Shown: positions 10,459 through 21,604 of the stretch, piece after piece
Layout of the letters: every line of letters begins with the position of its first letter
How positions within the stretch are numbered: the stretch's first letter is position 1
NCBI GenBank assembly: GCA_036245805.1
Contig: BTRK01000005.1
Span: 6,944,001 to 7,008,000 of the forward strand
Source: Pristionchus mayeri
Lineage: Eukaryota; Nematoda; Chromadorea; Rhabditida; Neodiplogasteridae
Reading direction: 5' to 3'
DNA: 64,000 nt
The notes under the pieces: model-generated
Seen by the model: the letters and a program-made list of their open reading frames with translations, nothing else
The model's database searches: none
What the model was told of the DNA's origin: nothing
Program-made: the position numbers and the translations under genes

Positions 10459-11410
10459 ATGAGGCCCCTTCTCTTCATTGCCTTATCTACCGTAGCCATG
10501 TCGGCACTGTCAGGGACGAGAAGAATGGTTGGCTGGATTTAGAGTTCGTGATTCGAGTTCGTGATTCGTGATCGAACGAGCACTATTGCATCATGCGGCA
10601 TTAGTTTATAAATCAACGGCGGTATTACAACACAGTTCACTCGATAAGACCGTTCTCTCGCGAGTTGAAAGTGAAGAAGGATTCGCGATAGAGTTCGTAT
10701 TTCGGGCAGCCGTCTCTTCGTTTTACACACTCTATCGACCGGTTGAACGGCGAGAGAGGGGGTAGAATGAAGAGATCGTGATTTAATTGCTCGAACTCTA
10801 GTTGGATTGGTGACACTATCAATTTAGAGATGTCACCATATGTTAATTTGAAATATAATAAGGAAGATGGTTTTCATTGCCCAGACTAATTCGTCAATCA
10901 ATATTTCCCCTCCTTTTTTCACTTGGTTTTCTCTCATTTTTCCGATTGGATGCATCTTCGAAACTTTTCCAACACTCTACTTCTTTTTCAAATGATACTG
11001 TTAATCTGACGGAATCACGGAAAATAGTTTGCTCCAGCGCTAATGAGATCGCATTGGGGATACTCTCTTCTCATTTTACACTGTGATGAGTGAGAGGTGA
11101 ACCCGACACATGTCTCTGCTTCTGACAAAAAGCAGGAAACAAAAAAATGAGTTTTCTCTAATTTGATCCGGTAGAAGAGTAGAGAAGAGGGCATGTGCGC
11201 CATTACACTCAAGTCAGACGGGGCACCCCCCGTTCGAAGGTTTCTTTTAAAGAGCGCCATTTATTTTTCAAACTCTGTCTCCACACTACGCATTCAAAAA
11301 ATCAGTGGCGACATCTCTACAGCTAAAACAGTAAATAATTGTTTTCAGTGCCCAATGGTTCGCCTACCAACACGGTAACGCACCAGCGAAATGTAACCTC
11401 TACTAATTAT
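10459..11410 (+). pseudogene. 5'-only duplicate of the secreted fascin-like gene
   Basis: ATG at 10459 opens a signal-peptide exon (MRPLLFIALSTVAMSALSG) followed by a GT donor near 10528. Its upstream region matches that of the 6772 gene. The intron also matches in order: 10890-11130 with about 7430-7650, and 11330-11380 with about 7965-8010. Homology then stops, and a mariner-type inverted-repeat end begins at 11419. No trefoil exon follows anywhere downstream. The simplest reading is a tandem duplicate that lost its 3' part where the transposon now stands. Confidence 0.6.
10540..10801. mobile_element. CTCTCTCG-hairpin relative, long form
   Basis: Outer ends TAGAGTTCG and CGAACTCTA are inverted. 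The interior contains the CTCTATCGACCGG...GGCGAGAGAG core, degraded. It inserted into the intron of the truncated paralogue. It also shows a 13-base direct repeat (GAGTTCGTGATTC) at the left end. Confidence 0.55.
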
Positions 11411-11418
11411 TCGTTGTA

Positions 11419-11870
11419 CAGGGTGCGGGGAAAGTATGGAAACAAAGTTTGAACTCAAATATTTCATCGTTCCTGGAAACCTGTTGATACATGTTATAAC
11501 ACGATTTAGCAAATAGTAAGAGGTATTCAACGCGCACTTCAAATAGTTTCCCCTAGTCATGGTTCGACCCCACCAGTTCCGGCAATCAATTATTGACCTT
11601 TGGACTACTGGAGAGAGACCAGCTGAAATTGTTCGACTAATTAACGGTTGACAGTATAATTTGTTCTGTTTCAGCACCGCGCGATGTTGGATACGCACTC
11701 CTCCTGGAAGATTCACCTTTGGTAAATAAAAGTGAGCTAAAATGGTTTCGATAATTACGACATGCTTCTTCAGAAAACAGCACCGCGAAAGCTGATGAAA
11801 ATGTTCATATTCCTGAAACACGAATTTTAGTCCTAGCAGCCACCGGCCTCAATGGACTTTATCAAATGGT
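11419..11870 (+). mobile_element. mariner/maT-type left end with transposase N-terminal relic
   Basis: Next to TA at 11417-11418 begins CAGGGTGCGGGGAAAGTATGG, the same terminal sequence as the elements at 12997 and 25609. At 11561 an ATG opens MVRPHQFRQSIIDLWTTGE, typical of a Tc1/mariner helix-turn-helix. The frame breaks after about 30 residues. The right end was not found, so the element is truncated. Confidence 0.6.
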
Positions 11871-12996
11871 GCGGAATATTGATAACAGTAAAATCGCTTG
11901 CGGCTACACCTTGTTCACTGCAATTTGTTCATTCCTACAGCATTTCATTGACATTCGAATTGTAGATTTTGTCGGGGTCGGACAACGATTGTGTTGAGCT
12001 TTGTTGTGTTTAGTCTATTTCCGGCTTCATTTTTTTAATTTTCAAAGATTATTCCACTTCCTACTCCGTTCTTTAGAAGTCGGTTTATGCAACGGTAAGT
12101 TGCACAACTTCAGAAACGTATAATTGGCTATTGTATTCTGACTCACTACTTAGTAACGGTTCTGATTTGTTAGCAAGATCGCGTGATAGTGATCTCTCTG
12201 GGTCGTCCTTGGACGAGAGACGCAACGAAATGGGTGAGTGAGTGTGCTGGAATACAGAGAGAGGGAGAAATACCCCGTTACCAATGTCAATTTCTATTCG
12301 CTGTTAGTAAGTAGGAGGAATGTACGAAATGAACTGATGCCCTTCTTTCATTGATTGAACGACATATTGTTTTAGACTTTTTGCCATCCCTATTATTAGG
12401 AAATTGCAAGAATGATGAATATCCTTAAATGACGTTGTATTCGTAAATCAATTACAATGTCTACAGTAGCGCGGCGAGGATGGCTCTTACTCACCCGCAC
12501 TTGTTTGTTCCCTCTGGCGGGTACCCAACGCACTCTCTATTTACAAACCCTCTCTCCTATGCTCACCCGATTTAGAGAGGGGAGAGTGCGGGTGAGTCAT
12601 TTTCCAGTGTGGGTCAGACGCGGGTCGATGATTTTTTCAGCGCTCAATTTGCGAAATCGGATGTGCTTTACACCGTTGAAATCATTTCGACGAGAGCTAT
12701 CGAAATCCAGTCAATTCGAACAAAAATGTGCAAGTCGAAAATTCAGAAAATATAAGCGAGAGAGCATTGGAGAGCGAGACAGAGCCAGGGAGACGAGAGA
12801 CATTCCCATAGCTATCTTTACCATTCTGACGGTGCACCGCGGTGTGCAATTGAAATTCAAAATTATCCGTACAGATTTACATGTTTTCGATAGCTCTCAT
12901 CGAGCTTATCAAACTGGCACTAATTGCTAAACTTTATGCCCACGGAGATCAGTGTTGTGTAAAGGCCCTTGCCTTGTACCCCTATAGTGCAGACTA
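11871..12996. other. 1.1 kb without recognisable genes
   Basis: Only weak reading frames are present. A partial hairpin lies at about 12489-12597 (ACTCACCCGCAC / GTGCGGGTGAGT). Confidence 0.4.
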
Positions 12997-14079
12997 CAGG
13001 GTGCGAGAAAAGTATGGTGACAAGTCTTTTATGTAATATCTCGCGAAGTAATGATAGCATAGATTTCTGCTTTCGCCATTGTATGCCTGCGAACAGTACC
13101 TCCAACAATTTTATCACAGTTCCCCATTTATCGATTTTGTCTTTCAGAGCTTTTCGATTTTCAAGTTCGAAAAAATGGGCCCTTGGCCCGCAGCTCATTT
13201 TTCTCTTCAATTAATAATAAAAAATCTTCGGATAATAATTCCCCCGCTTTCTCAACTTGAGTATGAAGAGCAACCATTCCTTTTTAAAGTACACTTGTTT
13301 AGGCGGAAATACCATATCAGGAAACGGAGAAATATGAAAATAACTGCATCACACTTTGATACGGAATTATCTTTTTGAAAAATCACATTTTCGAATTTCT
13401 TTCTCAGCATCCATATATTGAGATATAAACTTGTATGTTATATGCAAGGACCGAATTATGAATTTTAGTAGCGTCAAACTGAATGAAAACATGGTTTAAA
13501 CTACTGAACCATACATGAGAAAATGTGGCTGAAAACGACACTTGGGACAGATTCGAAACTTGTACAGAAGCAGATTCGCTTTCCCAATTTAAACTGAAAG
13601 CATATTTGCACTACTGAATGGACGTGTACCATAATACATACGTTTATATTTTTCTATCATTCTTATTTGATGGACGCGACATCTTTATTCGAGAAAATTT
13701 TTTCGAGGGCCGTTCGTCACAGCTTACTTTTAAATATTTTTAAGCTGTATAACCAAATCTCCAAATTAAATGGACACATATTTAGACTCGGGCACAAGTG
13801 CCCTTCTTAAGAAAAAATAATGGAATGCGCCACCTATTACATTGTTGTAATGCGGCATTAAAGAATACGACTCATGCAGTGAGAGAAACATGATCGTTTT
13901 TCTTCACTAAATTTTTAATAAATTAAATCTCGTAATCTAAAAGAAATATTTGTTTGATACTTGAGCGCTAAATAGGTAAATAGCTAAGGTACATGGTGCA
14001 AAAAATTGGGAGAAATTAAAACACTGCGCACCAAGTGGGGCTTAATTGAAATATGTCACAATACTTTTCTCGCACCCTG
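12997..14079. mobile_element. non-autonomous mariner/maT element, 1.08 kb
   Basis: Terminal inverted repeats CAGGGTGCGAGAAAAGTATG and its complement are flanked by TA on both sides (12995-12996 and 14080-14081). The termini match those of the transposase-bearing element ending at 25609, but the interior has no transposase homology that could be read. It is probably mobilised in trans. Confidence 0.8.
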
Positions 14080-14164
14080 TACAACTTAAACATGAAAACT
14101 CAAAACGTTTTTTCCGATTTCCAAAGTTACGAAACTTTTGGTACACCCGACCGCCCCTCACCAG

Positions 14165-14192
14165 GGTGAGGTCCAGGAATAATGACCTCAAC
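14165..14192. repeat. short inverted repeat TGAGGTC/GACCTCA
   Basis: Two half-sites of the nuclear-receptor type (AGGTCA-like) face each other around about 10 bases. This could be chance. Confidence 0.2.
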
Positions 14193-14420
14193 ATAAAAGT
14201 TGTAGCGCGTGATGGTAGCTTTCATTGGAAAAAAAGAACGGCCTTCTATCTTTATTTTAAAGGGAATTATGATCATTTAAGTGATCGCGATTTGACTGTC
14301 GAAAAGTGATAGTACCATCTTTGGCCTTCTGAATCTCTAAGATGACGACAGATATCGAAATTCTGACGACGCAGTTTGAAAGAGCATTATTTGAAGTACT
14401 TGTAACCAAATTTGTTTCAG

Positions 14421-14690
14421 GATAGGACCAAATTTATTCCTATCGCCGCTCACCCCCCTCAAATGGTCGATTCTCTCGCGATTCCTCTCATATGTAATAC
14501 CGTTTACTATGATGACTCCTTTATCGTGCTTGAACATGTCAATTGCATCGGCGATGTCATCCGAGAATATGCCTTTCCTGAAATAATAAAGCAGTTAAAA
14601 ACAGATTCAAAAAGAGTCGATATTGTGAAGCTTCATTTGGTCATGTTCATGTTGCTAGAATCATATTATCATTTGGCTATGCGACGATAA
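14421..14690 (+). CDS. unassigned exon-like reading frame
   Basis: Acceptor TTTGTTTCAG ends at 14420, followed by 89 codons to TAA. The product is hydrophobic and helix-rich (MVDSLAIPLICNTVYYDDSF, then IIKQL, then VMFMLLESYYHLAMRR). It has a loose look of a nuclear-receptor ligand-binding-domain piece, but no diagnostic motif was recognised. No partner exons were found. Confidence 0.3.
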   Translation, partial: DRTKFIPIAAHPPQMVDSLAIPLICNTVYYDDSFIVLEHVNCIGDVIREYAFPEIIKQLKTDSKRVDIVKLHLVMFMLLESYYHLAMRR

Positions 14691-14762
14691 AATCATCGCA
14701 AAAATTTGATTTTTTGCAGCGATTTTAACGCCACATTAGATCGAAGTATGACAAATTGTGGC

Positions 14763-15850
14763 TTAAGGCTTGGAATCGGTCATGAAGTAGATCACTTGAC
14801 GAGCGTCGGCTCGTTCTGCATCGGATTTGGATCCTTTGTTGAGCAAATCCGTTGCGGCGTGGAATGCTCTGTAATACGAGTATGCAGGGACTAGAACTGA
14901 TATCATCCGATATTTACATCTAATAATCGCCATCATATTCACTGGAGTCTCAATAAACCGGACTTTTAGCCGATGCAGACCAAACATAATTCTTACGTCA
15001 CAAAGTCCATTGCGGCTACTCCTTTCTTGATGACAACTTTTCCTTGGACTTTGTCGTTCTTGGTCATTTCGAGGTTGTAGAGTGTCTGAATGTAATGTGT
15101 GATGTGTCGTGCATTGATATGTGAGTTTTACATTTATTACGTTTTTAGGTGCATATTTTACAAATATTTTAATAGTATCCAAATTGAATATATTAAATAC
15201 AAACCTTGCAAATGATAAATAAATATAAAGATCACCGACCGTGGCTGTATCCGACATTGCGATTACTCCCATTCTCGAGTAGAAAATCGCGTGCGTATCC
15301 GTGATGAGAAAGTCGGATCTGCCGTCACTTAGGAAAGACTCAATCATGCGTCCAGCATATAAAATCAACTGTGCATATTTGCCTAAATTCGCAGCAAAAA
15401 TATGCGCATTTCAAGAGTTTTTTGTAAAGTGTTAGATCATTGATTCGATTCACTACATTGTAAACGAAGTTCCACTGACATAATTCAAGGATGTGCTTGT
15501 TTCCATTTATTATAATTTTTTTCTTGAAATCCTAATGAGAAAATAAACTCACTTTGTCCAAGGATGTCTCTCCCATGCCTTCGGAAGTGTCCAGAATGAC
15601 GACGATATCCACCCAGATCCAGTTGAAGTTCCATCCAACTGGCTCACCATCGGTAGTATTGCAGGGACAGTACGCGCCTGCATGACAACGCTTCATGAGT
15701 TAATTGCAAAGCATTACTTGGACCAGATGGGACAGAAACTGCGGCATTTCCCACTTGAGACTTGAGGGGTGCAACACGGGCATTAGCCGCGACAGCCGCG
15801 ATTGATAGCAGGAGCAGTATGTGTGAGAGATACATCTGGCAAGTATTCAT
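14763..15850 (-). CDS. secreted vWA-domain protein, truncated (193 aa)
   Basis: Five exons close in phase: 15718-15850, 15553-15677, 15240-15368, 14997-15085, 14763-14868. The first encodes a signal peptide (MNTCQMYLSHILLLLSIAAVA). Exon 2 carries VDIVVILDTSEGM, the metal-ion (MIDAS) DxSxx motif of a von Willebrand A domain. Later exons hold SDFLITDT, GVIAMSD, LYNLEMTKNDKV and RQVIYFMTDSKP. In nematodes such vWA domains usually precede C-type lectin domains in secreted proteins. Here the frame stops (TAA, 14763-14765) right after TDSKP, short of the end of the vWA fold, and no lectin exon follows. MIDAS has Glu where Ser is usual (DTSEG). The exon 3 donor (GTCGGT) is weak. The gene is either a degenerated copy or a short vWA protein. 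It is divergent from the lectin gene to its right. Confidence 0.65.
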
Positions 15851-16451
15851 AATACTACGCCGGAATCACGACGAAACTATGTGAAAATTATCTAGACCAG
15901 AAGGAAGAAGCGGTAGAGCCACTTCTGGTTATATTATCTCAATAATTAATATTGCAATACGACAGTTCGATGTCGAAGAAACGCGACAGCATAGCATGTA
16001 CAAATTTAAATTTGACATTGATTCAGCCGATGGAACAATCGAGAAGTGGACGATCCAAACAGAGCTGTGAATGAAAATTCTCCATGATAATGGTTTTTCG
16101 ATACAATCCATTTTAGTGTACACTTGAAGACTGAAGCTTTATCTACGCATGTTCTCTTTAGTACTCCATGTTTTCTAATATTGTTGTTTGTAGCCTCTAC
16201 ATCACGGTTTAGAGATCATTGCCATGGTGCGCGAATTTTGAGTGGCGAAATGATTTTTTTTGGGCGCGGTCGCCAAATCTTGCTAGAACGTGCAATCAAT
16301 CACTGCTTTTTCCTCTGTTTGGGTAATTGATTCAACGTTTCGGGTTCAATGCATTAGCGCTTAATGGCTTAATGTCCATCAGTAATTTAGCGCGCCACAA
16401 ACATAATCGAAGGCAATGTGCACTTTCCCATGAAGGGAAGTGCGTTCTCAT
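15851..16451. other. upstream region of the vWA gene; nothing else recognised
   Basis: Contains the presumed promoter side of the - strand vWA gene. No convincing exon was found on either strand. Confidence 0.4.
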
Positions 16452-16563
16452 TAGTGATGCCGAAACGGCGCGCGCTCTCCACGTTTCACACGCTCTCTCG
16501 CTCTGTCTGATCGGCGAGAGAGCGTGTTAAACGAGGAAAGCGCGCACGGTTTTGGCATCACTA
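16452..16563. mobile_element. CTCTCTCG-hairpin MITE, extended subtype
   Basis: TAGTGATGCCGAAACGG at one end and the inverted CCGTTTTGGCATCACTA at the other, with the ACACGCTCTCTCG core. It shares its longer ends with the copy at 21211. Confidence 0.85.
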
Positions 16564-16968
16564 GTTCTCACTAACCAGAACTAGAGTTCGAGAAACCATA
16601 ACATGATCTCTTCATTCTAAAAGCTTTTTGGACCAGTCAATCGACATCGTTTTTCGAACATTGTATTACAGGACGGTTTATCGATAAAATGCGTGCCAGT
16701 ATTTGTGCAGTATAGGCGTGGCCGGGGTCAATTTTTGTACCCGTCTTATCGCGATCTTTTCATTATGATTTTTGTTCTCAAGCTGGCCTCATCTTGTCTA
16801 GGGTGTGTTTAGAATCATCATGCATCAGGAGGTATGGTCCACTCATTGTCGTTTCTGATGTGCTACTAGAAGCCTACGGTATCAGTATCTAAGTAGGCTG
16901 TAGAGTTAATGTCGATGCAGTACTCAAGAAACACATTGGAGGACGGAATTTTTAGGACTTCACAAAAA

Positions 16969-17530
16969 ATACCGCAAAGTGGGAGTAATACGTTCCATTT
17001 GCATACTTAGGATAATTTACGATAAAAATACGTAAGTCTTTGCAAATCCGTGTAAGGTGTTGAATTTCAGACTCCTTCGGGATGTGAATGTTCTATTGCA
17101 GTAGTAACTGGAACAAAACAAAGAAAAATTAGAAAAGCATACGCTAAAGTTCTGAAATCGAAAACATTCATTGAGTGGAGTACAGTGGTGTTTTTTCTTA
17201 AGCCGACATTGGCCGCTCTGTCATTCCAAAAGTCTTGAATTCGCATTTTCGAGTCAATTAATTATGCAAATTTATGAGTAAAATCTGTGGGCTTAGATTT
17301 CAGGCAACTGAGAAAATGCACCAGTGCACCCCTCCCCCTCAATGCCTATCGTAGATTTCAGCACATTGGTGAATGATATCAGTATTTGTTTGTTTTGCGC
17401 CGGTTAGGTACAACAATGCCGCTTATTAATCCGGAAGGATTCTAAAATTCATCAAATTTTGCGTATTTGCGAGGACTTAAGTCTTCGTGGATTGTCGTAA
17501 ATGGAACGTATTACTCCCATTTCACGGTAT
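16969..17530. mobile_element. terminal-inverted-repeat element, 0.56 kb
   Basis: Imperfect inverted termini of about 31 bases share GGGAGTAATACGTTCCATTT and its complement. The interior is non-coding. No second copy is seen in this window. Confidence 0.7.
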
Positions 17531-17640
17531 TCTGAGGTCAGAAACGAAAGCGATAATACGACTACAAAAATTCACCTCGCCCACTCACTCCAATCGCGCA
17601 CTCTATGTCACTGATATTCAGGAAGAAACGTGACTTGAGC

Positions 17641-17727
17641 AATGGTATGACTCTCTCTTATTTGCATTATCTCTCGCTTTCTCTGACCTGCGAGAGAGCG
17701 TATAAAATGAGGAGAGTCATACCATTG
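17641..17727. mobile_element. CTCTCTCG-hairpin MITE copy
   Basis: AATGGTATGACTCTCTC at the left and the inverted GAGAGTCATACCATT at the right. Confidence 0.8.
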
Positions 17728-17828
17728 ATCCGTGACTTCGCTGTCTCGCCGGAACCAAACGATCAATTTCAAAGATAAGAAGTGCTTAAAAACGAGAAGA
17801 TTCGGGGAAAGAATATCAGTCGATCAAA

Positions 17829-17854
17829 ATGTAGAGACTTCTCATCCTCGTTTC
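17829..17854 (+). pseudogene. candidate first exon of the lectin gene with a stop at codon 2
   Basis: ATG TAG AGA CTT CTC ATC CTC GTT TC, then a GTGAGT donor. Apart from the TAG this resembles the start of a signal peptide (RLLILV). It does not join in phase to the exon at 18038, so the true start may lie elsewhere. Confidence 0.3.
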
Positions 17855-18037
17855 GTGAGTTAGGAATAAAATTGATTGTGATTTTAGTTAGATTCACAAC
17901 TGGGGATCCAATTTCGAGGAAACTATGAGACTTTCCGGGTAAATGTACGCTAAATAGATCATGCGCAATTTATATAACTTAAAAATTATCTGAAAATCTC
18001 GCTTAAATATGTATCTGAAAATTGAAATCCTATTCAG

Positions 18038-20999
18038 AATTCGCCTACGGCTCATGCCCTCCTGGATACGATCTGGTGAAGAACGGCGAGTGCAGAGGAT
18101 ATGTTGGTAGCAGACTACTCAACTTCGACGATGCGTCAAAGATCGCCGTCGAGACATGCGACAGGATTGAGGGCAAGCCCGTGATCATTCATGATAATGA
18201 AGTGAGCATTTATGGTTCTTAAATTTGAAATTCTTGTTGTATGCAGCACCAAACTTACTGGAAGGGACGCATATCTAGCGACGGCTTAATGGTTCTCGGT
18301 ACGTTGATTGTTTGAAGAGTGATTGATTCATTATTTTGTCTAGATGGGTATGGACCGGTCTAACTTTGCTGATATACTTTTCTTTAGCCATCGTTTGCAA
18401 CACAGCTACGAAGGAGTGGGTCTGGACTGATGGATCGCCAATTGACTTCATACCGACAGAAGGCTTCACCGAAGGTCGATGCTTTCATCGTTTTTCTCTT
18501 AGGTTGAGTTAGCTATCATGGAAAAGCGGACGGAAACGGAAACAAATCCTAGTTCACCAATCCATTCCTCGGAAAAGGGACTATTTAAGTTCCAGAATTT
18601 ATTGATTTTCTTCATTATATCTCTTCCTTGCGAATCAATCGATCTGAAGCCTTGGCTATATTTTCCGATACAAAGTAACCTAAAAACGAAGTAATCAAGT
18701 AGATTATTGTCCGGAGACAAAAAAAACAAAATTTTCTGGAATTAATATTTTGTTCCTTTTCTAGAAAATGCTCATTCAGAACCAACACTGTTTTCTCTTT
18801 ATTCATTTATTTTTACAGAGAACTAACATGTCACTATAATATGTGCACGCTTGCAATAAACACATTATAAATCATAAACTTAAAATGATTATCTTTCAGA
18901 TCTGATCTCACAGTGTTCAACGGGAAACAACTGGTTCATGAATGAAGGGCACTGGACCAAAGGTGAATTTAAAAAAAATCACATAAGATGAATAGTATAT
19001 CAGAAACAACTAAAAAATTCCCGATTCGCAATTGAATCTTAAAGTCTGGTCCGGATAGGCATCCATAAGACGAGTACAAGCAAATTCTGAAAAAAATAAG
19101 AATACCAATCGATGTTTATTTCCCTAACTATGACAACTGTAAGCCACATTATAGTCAAGTCCGGAACCTCCGTTAACGGGTACTTCTTCCGAGCAGCCCG
19201 TTGCCGGAGGCCATGGATGCAACGAATTCGCTGATGATGACGAGGACAACGTCTGCTTCCAAGTACGATTATGCATACTACATATTACATAATGTTTTTT
19301 TTTCAGGATACTGAAATACTGATTATGTTTTTAGGCAAGATTTATGTATTATATTGTGGATACAATTTTAGACATGCAGTTAGTAGTTTAATACAGGTTG
19401 GAACAGCGGCGCAAAACTGGAAAGACGCTCAGATGACCTGCAAAAAATACGGAGCTGAGCTGGCATCGATCCACTACAAATCGGTTGAAATATTTTTGAT
19501 GTATCTCACCAACGTATAACACGATGTATGCATGTTGGGCACAAGTGTGCATACTATTGTGGAAGGTGAATGAGTGGAGGGAGGTTAGAACCAACAGTGA
19601 GATAACACTTCAGGAGAATGATTTCATTCGCCGTCTGGCTGTCTCGAGAGGCGTTAAGGATGGCCTGTTCCTGGGCGCACTCCAGAAGGATGGCTCTTTC
19701 TCATGGGCTGACGGGTTCGAGATGACCTTCAGCAACTTCTTTCCCGGTATGGTGTTTGTACATAGGCAGAACCGAAATTTCATCTTTGGAATCATTTATT
19801 CAGTTACTCGCAACTTACGACTTATTTCGATATATTTGCTAAAGTCATGCAAACGAATGATGATTATGAACTCGATCGTTAAGGCTTCCCTAAGAAGAAC
19901 TTCGGTGACTGCGTTGCCATGGACGCGAGCTCAACAAGCGGCCAGTGGATGAACGTCGATTGCGACGCCAAATTCCCGATTGCCTGCGTGAAACCGCGTA
20001 AGTTAGCGAATTTGACGCAGGGTGTATCATTGTATTGCTGGTAATGTTAACTCTTTGTTTTTTGAGTCAGTGAAAACTTTGGCTCATATAGTTTGCGTAT
20101 TTAATATATTGTTTATCCGAGGGCGCCAACGACACTACGTCATAATAGTATAAAAATAATTCGAAAGACATCAACAATACATTTTAGAAGGAGCATCCAG
20201 CGAGCCCGTATGCACAGGAGAGGATTACGATGAAGGAACCGTTGTGAGAGCGCCTATTTCTAAATTCTAAATCACAATTCATTCCTTTTCGAAAATCTCG
20301 AGCCCGTTGCTTCTGGAAGTTGGTCACTAAAAAGGAAATGATTCAAAACGTTTTAAAAAAAGTGAATTTTGTTTGCAGTTCACCTCGCCTGGTTACCCCT
20401 ACAGCGCCTCAACCGCCTGCGATTACTTCCTCTCGGCGCCTACTGGAAAGAAAGTGCAACTTGAGGTGATTTCTTTGTAAATTACTGTTTTGTACGATGA
20501 AGACGAGTCGATACACCAGACGAGTCGATCATCGTATATATGGAATGTAATAGTGATACTAGGTAAAATAAGTTTGGTAGTCAGACTAGTTGAACCTATT
20601 TCGCATTCCAGGTCCTCAACCTCGAGGCGAACTCCTGCTGTGACTCCCTCGTGATCTACGACGGGTACATGGGCGGCAGTGTGATCGAGAAGTTATTATT
20701 TTAACGATTTATTCAAAAATGGTTCAAAAGCATGATTCAAAAGATTTTTTTTCAAAAGAGTGATTCAAAATTATGGTTCAAAATAATTATTCAAAATAAC
20801 GATTCAAAACGCTGGTTCAAAACATTCAGGGTCACCGGAAGCATGGCGAACCAGACATTCGTCACAAAGACGTCCAACATCATGCGTGTGTCGTGGCAGC
20901 CAAATGGAGGAGTTAACGTGAAGGGAGTGGCGGTGAGCAATTTAATTATTGAGCCCTCTTTTGAATTACATTATTCAGATGACCTACCGTGTGGTTTAA
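18038..20999 (+). CDS. secreted C-type lectin + CUB protein
   Basis: Thirteen exons: 18038-18201, 18247-18298, 18388-18474, 18900-18962, 19155-19262, 19397-19483, 19614-19746, 19884-19997, 20188-20243, 20379-20465, 20612-20691, 20830-20932, 20979-20999. Exons 1-4 form a Cys/Trp-rich N-domain (SCPPGYDLVKNGECRGY, WVWTDGSPID). Exons 5-8 are a C-type lectin domain (NWKDAQMTCKKYGAELASIH, WADG, GQWMNVDC, PIACVKP). The mannose-type EPN/WND calcium motifs are not evident. Exons 9-13 are a CUB domain (FTSPGYPYSAS..CDYFLSAP, CCDSLVIYDG, VSWQPNGG) ending in TYRVV. Such CLEC proteins are secreted immune or pathogen-responsive factors in nematodes. Two oddities: exons 18900-18962 and 19155-19262 do not join in phase, and the likely first exon at 17829 reads ATG-TAG. 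Either an unseen exon exists or the copy is decaying. Intron 11 is a 13-bp repeat array. Confidence 0.7.
20692..20829 (+). repeat. intron made of a 13-bp tandem repeat
   Basis: Nine TTCAAAA cores occur at 20712, 20723, 20736, 20751, 20764, 20777, 20790, 20803 and 20816; the last six are exactly 13 bases apart. The array fills a 138-base intron (donor GTTATT, acceptor ACATTCAG) that interrupts the CUB domain between VIEK and VTGS without changing the frame. Confidence 0.85.
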
Positions 21000-21210
21000 G
21001 AAGCCCTCCATCTCGCAAGATCAGTGATAAGCATCGCGATATTCTCCATTTATTTCCTGATAAATACATATTCCGGCACTATTTATATGGTTCGTAGTTT
21101 CCGTCTGCACATATAAAAATAATAGGTTTCTACACTGGGAATTTAGCTGTAATAAATATTGTTGTTGTATCAAACAGTGTGAATTATTTCATTGCATTTA
21201 TCTTTGGGAC

Positions 21211-21316
21211 TAGTGATGCCAAAACGGCTCTCCTCGTTTCACACGCTCTCTCACCGGTCAGACTGAGCGAGAGAGCGTGTGAAACGAGGAGAGCGCGCGC
21301 CGTTTTGGCATCACTA
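21211..21316. mobile_element. CTCTCTCG-hairpin MITE, extended subtype, second copy
   Basis: TAGTGATGCCAAAACGG and its inverted end; arms are nearly perfect over about 45 bases. It lies just 3' of the lectin gene. Confidence 0.9.
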
Positions 21317-21469
21317 TTTGGGACCATACTTCTTCCCATGTATGAAAAGGACGTGGATAGTCTCCGCCACGGAAGATATATTTGAAACAAAATATTGTTT
21401 GTATTCTATGTTCGAATCTCCCCACTTTCATTGACAAAAACCCTACTTATCTTCGTCTCAAGTTTGCAG

Positions 21470-21559
21470 CATTATGCTGCGGCTGTAAGATTCAATGGGG
21501 TCGAACCGAACGAGGATTCACTTGAGGAGTGCCGCTCGGTCATCGACAGTAGCGACTGA
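21470..21559 (+). CDS. possible terminal exon, unassigned
   Basis: Acceptor AAGTTTGCAG precedes 29 codons and a TGA. The product is acidic (NGVEPNEDSLEEC). No upstream exon was identified and the function is unknown. Confidence 0.25.
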   Translation, partial: HYAAAVRFNGVEPNEDSLEECRSVIDSSD

Positions 21560-21604
21560 GAGCAAGAACAACAGGTGACAGAGCCACATCTGCAAATAAT
21601 CATA

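Noticed and set aside
11345..11821. 158-codon - strand frame
   Set aside because: Shadow of the mariner terminus and transposase N-terminal relic read on +; no homology in its own frame.
12457..12930. 157-codon + frame
   Set aside because: Arg/Ser-rich low-complexity translation of a partial hairpin and purine-rich DNA; no signal peptide, domain or splice sites.
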